Translations under genes and position numbers: made by a program
DNA from: an uncultured bacterium
GTDB lineage: Bacteria; Verrucomicrobiota; Kiritimatiellia; RFP12; UBA1067
Assembly (NCBI GenBank): GCA_902799955.1
Contig: CADCCQ010000052.1
Span: forward strand, 1 to 38,690
Direction: 5' to 3'
DNA: 38,690 nt
Part shown: positions 32,339 through 38,690 of the stretch, one piece after another
Position numbering within the stretch: the stretch's first letter is position 1
Layout: each line of letters opens with the position of its first letter
The notes under the pieces: generated by a model
The model's input: only the letters and a program-made list of their open reading frames with translations
What the model was told of the DNA's origin: nothing
Databases searched by the model: none

Positions 32339-34063
32339 ATGGCGGAGCTTCGGTACTACCAGAGGGACGCCGTGCTTGCGACCTACAGGCATCTGCGGGA
32401 GAAGAAGACCAATCCCTGCATCGAGATCACGGTCGGCGGAGGGAAGTCGTGGGTCGCCGCGCAGATCATGTCCGACACAGTTAAGGCGTGGGGCGGGCGC
32501 GTGATCCTCCTCTGCCATGTGAAGGAACTCCTCGAGCAGGATCTGGAGAAGCTGAACATCCTATCTCCCGACGTCAAGACGGGGATGTACTCTGCAGGCT
32601 TCGGGAAGTACGACACCGACGCGCCCGCGATAGTTGCGGGCATCCAGTCCGTGTATTCCAAAGCCGAGATATTCGGCCATCGCGACATCTGCATTGTCGA
32701 CGAGGCGCACATGATCCAGCCGAACGACGAGGGCATGTACGGAACGTTCGTCGAGGGGCTTCGGAAGATCAACCCGAAGATCCGGTTCATCGGAATGACC
32801 GCGACGCCTTACCGCCTCAAGGGCGGACTCATATGCCAGCCGCAAAACCTCTTCAACGAGATATCGTACTCCATCGGCTTGAAGGAGCTGATCGACAAGG
32901 GATTCCTCTCGAAGCTCGTGGCGAAGTCCGGGAAGATCGTTGCGAACCTCGACAACCTCCACGTCCGCGCCGGTGAATTCGTGGCCGAGGAGGTGGAGGC
33001 GGCGATGATGGAGGACCGGGTCGTGGCGAGCGCCTGCCGCGAGATCGTCGAGCGAACGCAGGAGCGCAAGAGCGTCATCGTGTTCTGCTCGTCGATAGCG
33101 CACTGCCGGAAGGCGGCGGAGCTCATCTCCCGATTCTCCGGCGAGGAGTGTGCGGTCGTGACGAGCGAATCATCGTCCCAGGAACGTGCGGACATTCTCC
33201 ACCGCTTCAGGGGCGGCTCGATTCAGACGGACCTCTTCGGAGGGACGAAGGGGCCGCTCAAGTACGTGTGCAACGTTGAGTGCCTGACGACGGGATTCGA
33301 CGCGCCGAACATCGACTGCGTCGCGCTTCTCCGCCCAACCATGAGTCCTGGGCTTCTCCTGCAGATGTGCGGGCGGGGAACGCGTCTTTCGCCGGACACG
33401 GGCAAGCAGGACTGCCTCATACTCGACTTCGCGCACAACATCGAAAGGCACGGGTGTCTCGACCAGCTGCGCCCTCCAGGCGAGCGCACGGGCGAGAAAC
33501 GCGGCCCTCTGGCGAAGTCCTGTCCGGAGTGCCAGACGATGATGCCGCTCAACGTGATGACATGCCCGAACTGCGGACACCAGTTCCCGCAGCCGGAAAA
33601 GCACATCCGCATCGAGAGCGAGGCTTCGACGCTTGGCCCGATCTCCGGCGAGGTCACTACCGAGACCCTTGAGGTCACAGACGTGGAGTACGAGCCCTGG
33701 ACAAAACGCAACGCTCCGCCCGGTGCGCCGAGAACCGTCAGGGTCACGTACTGGTGCGGACTCAACGAAAGATACTCGGAGTGGATTTGCCCGGAGCACA
33801 CGGGCTTTGCCCGGATGAAGTTTGAGAAGTGGTTTCTCGCCAGGCGTGCCTCCGACGATGTGAAGGTACCGGCCACAGTGGACGATTTCCTCGAGCTCGA
33901 GTTCATGGGCATGGTCAAGAAAACGAAGGACATCACCTTGCGGCGTGTGATCGGCGAGAGGTATCCAGACGTCGTAGCAAGCACACCGGGCGATCTTCCC
34001 GACAACAGCCCGTTCCGTGAGGATGCGTTCGACCAGGAGGATTTTGACGATCTGCCTTTTTGA
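32339..34063 (+). CDS. superfamily 2 DEAH-box helicase with zinc ribbon
   Basis: The 574-residue helicase has LRYYQRDAV (Q-motif region), EITVGGGKSWVAA (Walker A), IVDEAHMI (DEAH), MTATPYR (motif III), LTTGFDAPNI (motif V) and QMCGRGTRLS (motif VI). A C-terminal zinc ribbon, CPECQ and CPNCG (about residues 397-418), is followed by a region ending in the acidic tail DQEDFDDLPF, similar to SSB-type tails. It is likely the phage replicative or recombination helicase. AGAGAGGTG precedes the ATG. Confidence 0.9.
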   Translation: MAELRYYQRDAVLATYRHLREKKTNPCIEITVGGGKSWVAAQIMSDTVKAWGGRVILLCHVKELLEQDLEKLNILSPDVKTGMYSAGFGKYDTDAPAIVAGIQSVYSKAEIFGHRDICIVDEAHMIQPNDEGMYGTFVEGLRKINPKIRFIGMTATPYRLKGGLICQPQNLFNEISYSIGLKELIDKGFLSKLVAKSGKIVANLDNLHVRAGEFVAEEVEAAMMEDRVVASACREIVERTQERKSVIVFCSSIAHCRKAAELISRFSGEECAVVTSESSSQERADILHRFRGGSIQTDLFGGTKGPLKYVCNVECLTTGFDAPNIDCVALLRPTMSPGLLLQMCGRGTRLSPDTGKQDCLILDFAHNIERHGCLDQLRPPGERTGEKRGPLAKSCPECQTMMPLNVMTCPNCGHQFPQPEKHIRIESEASTLGPISGEVTTETLEVTDVEYEPWTKRNAPPGAPRTVRVTYWCGLNERYSEWICPEHTGFARMKFEKWFLARRASDDVKVPATVDDFLELEFMGMVKKTKDITLRRVIGERYPDVVASTPGDLPDNSPFREDAFDQEDFDDLPF

Positions 34064-34071
34064 GGATGACT

Positions 34072-34296
34072 ATGGAATATGACGAATATGAACCAGAGCC
34101 TACCCTGAAGGAGCGGGCGATCATGATGGCGTGGAGGTCGATCCCCTACGTCGTCGGAATACTTGTCCTCTGCGTCCTGGTGTGGATCGTATGTTCGTTT
34201 GCGGCAAGGATCGACGACAAGTCTGCGTCGAGCCAGTGGGGGTGCGTAATCGAATCGGCGAGGCGAAACCTTAAAAACGGCCGGGAGGGGCAATAA
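34072..34296 (+). CDS. small single-pass membrane protein
   Basis: The 74-residue protein begins MEYDEYEPEPTLKERAIMM and has one membrane helix (YVVGILVLCVLVWIVCSFA, about residues 26-44) with an acidic N-terminal tail. ATG 34072 is preferred because GAGGA is 6 nt upstream; ATG 34066 is an alternative. It lies between helicase and primase genes. No family is recognised. Confidence 0.55.
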   Translation: MEYDEYEPEPTLKERAIMMAWRSIPYVVGILVLCVLVWIVCSFAARIDDKSASSQWGCVIESARRNLKNGREGQ

Positions 34297-34304
34297 ACAA
34301 AGCC

Positions 34305-36581
34305 ATGACGCCGATACCAGCAGAGACCGCCGCAGCCTACCTCAAGGCGGGGCTTTCCGTCCTCCCCGCCGTCAAGGCGAGGAAACGGCCCGCCGTGGGC
34401 GCGTGGAAGACCTGGAGCCAGCGTCTCCCGACGGAGATCGAGGTCGAGGCATGGTTCTCAAACGGGCACGAGGCGCTGTGCGTGGTCGCGGGCGCGGTGT
34501 CCGGCAACCTCGAGTGCATCGATTTCGACCAGAAGGCCGAGGCGTACCCCGCATGGTGTGCAAAGATCGACAGTTCGCTGCTGTCGGAGCTTGTTGTCGA
34601 GTGCACACCCTCTGGCGGGAAGCACGTCGTCTACCGCTGCGCCGGGGCCGTAGAGGGCAACCAGAAACTTGCGCAGGGAGTCCGGAACGGCAAGATCGCC
34701 ACCCTTGTCGAGACTCGCGGAGAGGCCGGTCTCTTTCTCTGCGCCCCGTCTCCCGGATACACGCTGGAACATGGCGACTTTGCACACATCCCGACCATTC
34801 CACAGGAGGCGCGTGAAGCCCTCCTGTCGGCGGCCCGAGAGCTGGACGAGCATCCGGCCGTCCAGGAGCGGGAAAGCGCACCTGCCCCCGCTGTGGCCGC
34901 ACCTGCGCCGCCCACGGCGGGATTCCTCACGAGACCGGGCGACGATTTCGCCTCGCGGGGCGATCCGCGCCCGTATCTGCAGGCGCACGGCTGGACGCTG
35001 TGCGGCACAAAGAGCGACGGCAACGAGCTCTGGACGAGGCCGGGAAAGGACCCGCGCCTCGGCCACTCGGCGACTCTAAAGGACGGCGTGTTCTTCGTGT
35101 TCAGCAGCAACGCAGCGCCGTTCGAGCCTAACCGGGGGTACAACGCCTACCAGGTGTTCGCGCTCCTTGAACACGCAAACGACTTCAAGGCTGCGACCGC
35201 TGCGCTGATCGACATGGGTTACGGCGCTAAGGACACTACTGCGGACGTCGATATATCGGCTATATTGTCGGACACTATATGCGCGGAAAGCACACGATCC
35301 GGACCTGACACGGTAGAAGATCGGGACGACAGGACGGAGGAGATTGCGGACCCAGGACCGATTCCCGACGCGCTATTCGACGTGCCGGGCTTCGTTTCTG
35401 AACTGATGGGCTACACGCTCCGGACCGCGCCATACCCGAACCGCGCATTGGCCTTCGCGGGGGCGTTCGCTCTCCTCGGCCATCTCGCGGGACGCAAGTA
35501 CAAGGACGAGTTTGACACACGCCCGAATCTTTACTTCCTTTCGCTCGCGGCTTCCGGCACGGGCAAGCAGCATCCTCGCGGTGTGAATGTTTCGCTCGCA
35601 GCGCTCAAAGGGTTTGCATCGGAGATGGGCGATTACTTCGCCTCCGGCGAGGGCCTGGAGGATTCCTTCCTGTCGAATCCGTGCATGTTCTACCAGATCG
35701 ACGAGGCCGACACGCTCTTCAACACGGTCAAGATGAAGGACACGCGGGCGGAGATGATCAACTCAATGCTGCTGCGGATGTACTCCGAGTCGAACAGCGT
35801 TCACATCATGCGCAAGAAGGCCCTGCAGCGCGGGCAGCAGGCGAGTTCCTCTTGCATCATTCAGCCGCACCTGACTTTCCTCGGGACGGCGGTCCCCAAG
35901 TTCTTCTACGCATCGCTCTCCGAGCGCGTCATGGCGAACGGACTGCTCGCACGCTGCCTCGTGCTCGAAGCTGGCAAGCGCGGCGAGGCGAACAACAACG
36001 CAGTCGCCGAAGAGTTCCCGGAGCGCGTACTATCGGATATCACCGACCTCATCAGGATTGGCCACGAGAATGCGCTCTTCTCCGAGTTCCCGCAACCTCG
36101 CACAGTGCCGATGGAGGCGAAAGCCAAGCTTCTCCTTAAGGACGTGCGCACGGAGGCGGACGCATTGTACGCGAAGTACGAGCAGTCCTCGAATGCGAAC
36201 GAGTGCGCTCTCGCCCTCTGGGCGCGTGCTGCTGAAAAAGTTTCCAAGTTCGCTCTCGTTCGCGCAATCTCCGCGAACGCAAATGCGCCGGTCATCAAGG
36301 AGGATGACATCGTGTGGGCGCACACGCTCGTATTCCACGCGACGAGACGAATGCTTTTTATGGCCGGGCTCTACGCCTACGACGGCGAGTTCGATCGGCA
36401 GATGAAGCGTGTCATGCAGAGGATCACTGCCAAGGGCGGTAGCCTTTCGTATCGCAACATTCTGCGCTTTGTCAGTATGGAGAAAGAAGAACTCAAGCGA
36501 GTCCTTGAAACACTCATCGCACGCGGCGATTTGCGCGTAGAGCACGGACCGAAAGGAGGCGATATTTTTGTGGCGACATGA
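34305..36581 (+). CDS. bifunctional primase-polymerase/helicase (prim-pol N-terminus)
   Basis: The 758-residue protein has an archaeo-eukaryotic-type prim-pol N-terminus: YLKAGLSVLPAV, LECIDFDQKAEAY (D-x-D metal ligands) and CTPSGGKHVVYR (catalytic His region). A Pro/Ala linker follows at about 185-205. The C-terminal half has a helicase-like ATPase: LSLAASGTGKQHPRGV (Walker A-like) and FYQIDEADTLF (Walker B), then SCIIQPHLTFLGTAVPKFFY. This is the DUF3987/prim-pol type found in phages and plasmids and should prime and unwind at the element's origin. It is the last gene of the rightward module before the promoter at 36608. Confidence 0.85.
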   Translation: MTPIPAETAAAYLKAGLSVLPAVKARKRPAVGAWKTWSQRLPTEIEVEAWFSNGHEALCVVAGAVSGNLECIDFDQKAEAYPAWCAKIDSSLLSELVVECTPSGGKHVVYRCAGAVEGNQKLAQGVRNGKIATLVETRGEAGLFLCAPSPGYTLEHGDFAHIPTIPQEAREALLSAARELDEHPAVQERESAPAPAVAAPAPPTAGFLTRPGDDFASRGDPRPYLQAHGWTLCGTKSDGNELWTRPGKDPRLGHSATLKDGVFFVFSSNAAPFEPNRGYNAYQVFALLEHANDFKAATAALIDMGYGAKDTTADVDISAILSDTICAESTRSGPDTVEDRDDRTEEIADPGPIPDALFDVPGFVSELMGYTLRTAPYPNRALAFAGAFALLGHLAGRKYKDEFDTRPNLYFLSLAASGTGKQHPRGVNVSLAALKGFASEMGDYFASGEGLEDSFLSNPCMFYQIDEADTLFNTVKMKDTRAEMINSMLLRMYSESNSVHIMRKKALQRGQQASSSCIIQPHLTFLGTAVPKFFYASLSERVMANGLLARCLVLEAGKRGEANNNAVAEEFPERVLSDITDLIRIGHENALFSEFPQPRTVPMEAKAKLLLKDVRTEADALYAKYEQSSNANECALALWARAAEKVSKFALVRAISANANAPVIKEDDIVWAHTLVFHATRRMLFMAGLYAYDGEFDRQMKRVMQRITAKGGSLSYRNILRFVSMEKEELKRVLETLIARGDLRVEHGPKGGDIFVAT

Positions 36582-36607
36582 CCCCATTGCATCCGAACGG
36601 CTGCTTG

Positions 36608-36616
36608 TGGTATAAT
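36608..36616 (+). promoter_or_regulatory. strong promoter before the structured region
   Basis: TGG plus TATAAT (36611-36616) has a TTGCAT -35-like element at about 36587-36592 with an 18-bp spacer. Transcription should begin near 36623, at the edge of the first hairpin. It is 27 bp after the primase-helicase stop and faces the RNase gene. Confidence 0.8.
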
Positions 36617-36623
36617 ATACGAC

Positions 36624-36929
36624 GTTTCAGCACCCTGGGCTACTGCGAGGCCTGAAACCGCGACGGAACTGCCGTCCTCCGTATTGAGCGCGCCCGATTG
36701 TGAATATACTGTTATTGCTGCTACTGTTAGATCATATCTCTGATCTTCTGTTCTACTGTTACTGATAAGATCATATCTCTGATCTTCTGATCTATTCCTG
36801 TGAGTTCATCCACTGAACTCTTCTGATACTTTTACTGTGATCTGTAATTTCAAGTCGTGATTCGGCTCCCGTCCCATCAAGGGAAACAACCCGGCTGCAC
36901 CGCGACAAAACGTAAATGCGGGACGGGAG
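36624..36929 (+). ncRNA. candidate structured non-coding RNA or long structured leader
   Basis: About 320 nt from the promoter to the next ATG contain no convincing gene but a chain of hairpins: GTTTCAG/CTGAAAC (36624-36630 with 36652-36658); GACGG/CCGTC (36662-36666 with 36672-36676); two identical AGATCA/TGATCT stems (36729-36746, 36768-36785); GAGTTCA/TGAACTC (36802-36820); and a 10-bp CTCCCGTCCC/GGGACGGGAG (36866-36875 with 36920-36929) closing a 44-nt domain just before the ribosome binding site. It could be a separate RNA, a cis-regulatory leader of the RNase operon, or an RNA antitoxin. I do not recognise a known family. Confidence 0.55.
36729..36789 (+). repeat. two 22-bp direct repeats, each a hairpin, at a 39-bp period
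   Basis: Copies at 36729-36750 and 36768-36789 are identical: AGATCA, loop TATCTC, TGATCT, then TCTG. A third hairpin at 36802-36820 has a different stem (GAGTTCA/TGAACTC) but the same 3' flank (CTTCTG), so structure is kept while sequence changes. Confidence 0.85.
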
Positions 36930-36940
36930 ACAGGAAACAC

Positions 36941-37078
36941 ATGAAACAAGAATCATACTCGTCAGAGGCAGAGATGCCTTCGGCAGATGCAGACGGTGTT
37001 ATCACCGTCCTTCACAGGATCGACCCTGAAACAGGTCGGGTGACTCAAGAGGCCATTGTGATAGGAGGTGAAAAATGA
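36941..37078 (+). CDS. 45-residue acidic hypothetical protein
   Basis: The product begins MKQESYSSEAEMPSADADGV and ends IVIGGEK. It is acidic, with CAGGAAA about 5 nt before the ATG, next to the closing stem of the structured region. Its stop overlaps the ATG of the RNase gene (ATGA at 37075-37078), so the two are translationally coupled. A GTG further upstream (36857) would extend it into the RNA stem and is less likely. It could be an antitoxin or modulator of the RNase; no family is recognised. Confidence 0.6.
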   Translation: MKQESYSSEAEMPSADADGVITVLHRIDPETGRVTQEAIVIGGEK

Positions 37079-37899
37079 CACCTTCGTTCTCGTTCAAGTT
37101 GTTCTATCATTTTGACCACTTCAATAATAAGACGGCGGTCAAGATGGAGGTCCATGATGGGCAACACTGGCTTAAAGACAACGAGTTGTCCATCGCAGTC
37201 CAAACTGGCAAACCCATACCAATTGCCGCGATGGCTGATGACACGTTCAACCTTTGCGTTGAACATGGCATGGACGCGACGCAGAAGGCTCGTTTCTGGG
37301 GACGCAAACGTGTCACGCTCAATGGCACCGACATTCCATTGAACGACCTTGTGGCAAGTGGCTGGAACATCGAGCAGTATCCGCTCAAACATTTGCCGCC
37401 GGAGATGGTCAATCAGGACGCAGTCCTTGCAGATGCACGTAAGCATGGCGTACACGTCGATGTTTCCAATACGGTCTGCGACGAAGAGACGGCGGTCACG
37501 AATGGGCTTGCGCTCAAAGGAATTGTCAACCTCATGCACGACAATTCCATACCGATTCGTCTGTACGTCGACTATTCTCTTTTCGGATGGCTGAAGTACA
37601 AGGGGATGACGGGCGTGTACAATTACCTCAACGGTCTTCTCAACGATCACGGTCCCAATCGCATGATCACCGAATCGGGGTGCGGGGAGAGTGTAGATCC
37701 AATTCTCTTGGACTGGACTGACGCGTCAAACGGACACGTGATCTCAAAGGACTGCTTTGACGATTATGACATGGCCTACGACTGGATTCTTCGCGGTGCG
37801 GAGAAAGGTTCGCCAAGGCTTCATCGCTTCTCCTGTGATGGGAATTGCGTGAGCATCCCAGACCTTGGTCTGTCGACGAAGATACCAAGCTCGTTCTAA
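37075..37899 (+). CDS. NYN/PIN-like (Zc3h12a-type) ribonuclease, putative
   Basis: The 274-residue protein has an unrecognised N-terminal part (1-115) with FWGRKRVTLNGTDIPLNDLV. The C-terminal half (about 124-260) matches the NYN/Zc3h12a PIN-like pattern: HVDVSN with Asp129, a helical repeat with IVNLMHDNSIPIRLYVDYS, then GESVDPILLDW with Asp208 and HVISKDCFDDYDMAYDW with Asp226 and Asp230. These acidic residues would form the metal-dependent RNase site. It should cleave RNA. GGAGGTGAAAA precedes the ATG, which overlaps the acidic ORF. It is followed by a strong terminator, so RNA region, acidic ORF and RNase form one unit. The call is based on motif pattern, not on a profile search. Confidence 0.6.
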   Translation: MTPSFSFKLFYHFDHFNNKTAVKMEVHDGQHWLKDNELSIAVQTGKPIPIAAMADDTFNLCVEHGMDATQKARFWGRKRVTLNGTDIPLNDLVASGWNIEQYPLKHLPPEMVNQDAVLADARKHGVHVDVSNTVCDEETAVTNGLALKGIVNLMHDNSIPIRLYVDYSLFGWLKYKGMTGVYNYLNGLLNDHGPNRMITESGCGESVDPILLDWTDASNGHVISKDCFDDYDMAYDWILRGAEKGSPRLHRFSCDGNCVSIPDLGLSTKIPSSF

Positions 37900-37921
37900 C
37901 GCAAGACGGCTGGACACTTAT

Positions 37922-37950
37922 GGCGGAGGGGTTAAACCCTCCGCCTTATT
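37922..37950. terminator. intrinsic terminator between convergent genes
   Basis: A perfect 9-bp stem GGCGGAGGG (37922-37930) and CCCTCCGCC (37937-37945) with loop GTTAAA is followed by TTATT. It ends the RNase operon and, on the other strand, the short minus-strand operon. Confidence 0.8.
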
Positions 37951-38090
37951 CATACACAATCCGCCATTCTGCGAAGCTCTGCGCGGATGCGTTCAGCCTC
38001 GTCCGTCTCGCCGTGCGCGACGGCGTATTCGAGAAGTGCGTCCAGGAGCTTCAGCTCTTCGATGGTGTTGTCTCTCTGCGACATCGCCAT
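37950..38090 (-). CDS. 46-residue hypothetical protein
   Basis: This small protein begins MAMSQRDNTIEELKLLDALL, continues EYAVAHGETDEAERIRAELR and ends RRMADCV. It is a helical, charged peptide. GAGGAG lies about 8 nt before its ATG (38090). It follows the 159-residue gene with a 26-bp gap and runs into the shared terminator, so it is probably the last gene of a minus-strand operon. No family is recognised. Confidence 0.6.
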   Translation of the reverse strand: MAMSQRDNTIEELKLLDALLEYAVAHGETDEAERIRAELRRMADCV

Positions 38091-38116
38091 GATTGAACTC
38101 CTCAACGTTTTCTCTT

Positions 38117-38596
38117 TCAATCAATGTCGATGCGGTTTATGAGGTCTTTGACCTCCTTAAGGCCTCGGTTGATCAGTTCCTTGTACGCGTCAAAGCAATC
38201 GCCCATGAAGTCCAGATCCTCCGGCATCACAAGACGCTCGTCCATGTCCGACTTGAATCGCTTTTGATTCTTGTGCTGGACACGATAGATCGCGTTCAGC
38301 ATCATTGCCATCATAAACGGCAACCGCTGGATCGGGACTTCTTCACTCTGACGGGACCAACGTTTCCCGCTCCATCGGAACATCTTTACTGAAAGATCGT
38401 CGTTGTCGTACTGCGCCCGCCCGACAGAGATGAACTTCGCGTCATCGTAATCCCGGTCAACGACGGTCTTGTTCAGCTCTTGATAATCGCAGGCCAAAAT
38501 GGGCCTGTGGTTCAACCATGTGGGAAGCCCTTTAAGTTGCTCTGCGTCGGGAAGTGTTTCATTGTCTACAACCCGCTCGCCATCATAGCCGCCCAA
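38117..38596 (-). CDS. hypothetical protein with probable 5' frameshift
   Basis: The 159-residue frame is open from a TTG at 38596 (in frame back to a stop near 38624) but has no ribosome binding site there. An ATG at 38643 with GGGAGAGAAC upstream opens another frame (MGTEESKKIWEENAQFW...) that stops after 25 codons at 38566; the long frame is -1 to it. A seven-A run (about 38619-38625) and a TTTT run lie in the overlap. The long part has WLNHRPILACDYQELNKTVVDRDYDDAKFISVG and a helical C-terminus (DLDFMGDCFDAYKELINRGLKEV). The true protein probably begins at 38643 and continues in the long frame after a -1 shift or a sequencing indel. No family is recognised. Confidence 0.6.
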   Translation of the reverse strand: MGGYDGERVVDNETLPDAEQLKGLPTWLNHRPILACDYQELNKTVVDRDYDDAKFISVGRAQYDNDDLSVKMFRWSGKRWSRQSEEVPIQRLPFMMAMMLNAIYRVQHKNQKRFKSDMDERLVMPEDLDFMGDCFDAYKELINRGLKEVKDLINRIDID

Positions 38597-38690
38597 AATT
38601 GTGCGTTCTCCTCCCAGATTTTTTTACTTTCCTCTGTTCCCATGTTCTCTCCCACTCCCAAAATTTGCTTTTTTGCTTCCATTAAATCTT

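Larger units (their letters stand above)
23925..38690. mobile_element. prophage-like integrated element, left end next to tRNA-Pro; right end outside the window
   Basis: Everything right of the tRNA has a phage-like gene set: DUF2924 protein, large serine recombinase, and a replication/recombination run of nuclease, Sak4-like ATPase, DUF669 protein, RusA, DEAH helicase and primase-helicase. GC is lower than in the backbone and codon use is different (more AAG, TTC, CGC mixed with AT-rich codons). No terminase, portal, capsid or tail genes are visible, so a full phage, a satellite and another integrative element remain possible. The exact left border is not proven; repeats at 23930-23962 and 24113-24201 are candidates for attachment or recombinase sites. 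Confidence 0.8.

Noticed and set aside
36729..36820. CRISPR array
   Set aside because: There are only two identical repeats with a 17-nt gap and no cas genes; the repeats are internal hairpins of a transcribed region.
24887..37899. Diversity-generating retroelement or retron
   Set aside because: No reverse transcriptase motif (YxDD) is present in any frame of the element.

Overview
The window looks like one contig from a gut or rumen metagenome. It has three compositional blocks: a Firmicutes-like surface-polysaccharide block (1 to about 6412), a very GC-rich chromosomal backbone (about 6430 to 23924), and a prophage-like integrated element (about 23925 to the right end). The backbone suggests a diderm, PVC-type bacterium. 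It pairs alpha-2-macroglobulin with PBP1C, has an MCE/Mla lipid-transport operon, and repeatedly uses an extended -10 promoter of the form TGnTATAATACGC. I would guess Kiritimatiellae/Verrucomicrobiota, but this is inferred from gene content and promoter style, not from a marker gene.

Block 1: a 5'-truncated LicD phosphotransferase, a Gtf3-like glycosyltransferase, a Wzy-like polymerase and a Wzx flippase form one tight operon, followed by a secreted transglutaminase-like protein and a strong intrinsic terminator at 6384-6412. Codon habits (CTG, ATC, CGG), Shine-Dalgarno use and the Gram-positive-style signal peptide differ from everything to the right. The break at about 6412-6430 is either a contig chimera or an inter-phylum transfer.

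Block 2: a short spacer holds a strict 8-bp-period CTAG array and a perfect 11-bp inverted repeat over the ribosome binding site of the next gene. Then come the alpha-2-macroglobulin and PBP1C genes (overlapping by up to 137 bp), a type IIA topoisomerase A subunit (ParC-like), a minus-strand tRNA cluster (Arg-ACG, initiator Met-CAT, Pro-GGG), a sugar-acid catabolic operon (enolase-superfamily dehydratase, SDR, RraA-like aldolase) interrupted by a GxxExxY cassette with imperfect terminal inverted repeats, an MCE operon (auxiliary lipoprotein, MlaE, MlaF, MlaD), a MinD-like P-loop protein diverging from a broken stand-alone GMP synthase ATP-pyrophosphatase gene, a short FlaA1/CapD-type nucleotide-sugar dehydratase and tRNA-Pro(TGG).

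Block 3: next to tRNA-Pro(TGG) lie att-like repeats, a DUF2924 protein and a large serine recombinase. A three-gene minus-strand operon of unknown function follows. A temperate-phage replication/recombination module comes next: sigma/HTH-like protein, PD-(D/E)XK nuclease, Sak4-like ATPase, zinc-finger protein, DUF669 protein, RusA resolvase, DEAH helicase, small membrane protein and primase-polymerase/helicase. After it come a strong promoter, about 320 nt of hairpin-rich apparently non-coding sequence, a 45-residue acidic ORF and a NYN/PIN-like RNase with an ATGA overlap. The last genes are on the minus strand, one with an apparent -1 frameshift at its start. Structural phage genes and the right attachment site are not in view. 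The structured RNA, acidic ORF and PIN-like RNase locus (36608-37950) is the best candidate for an undescribed system.
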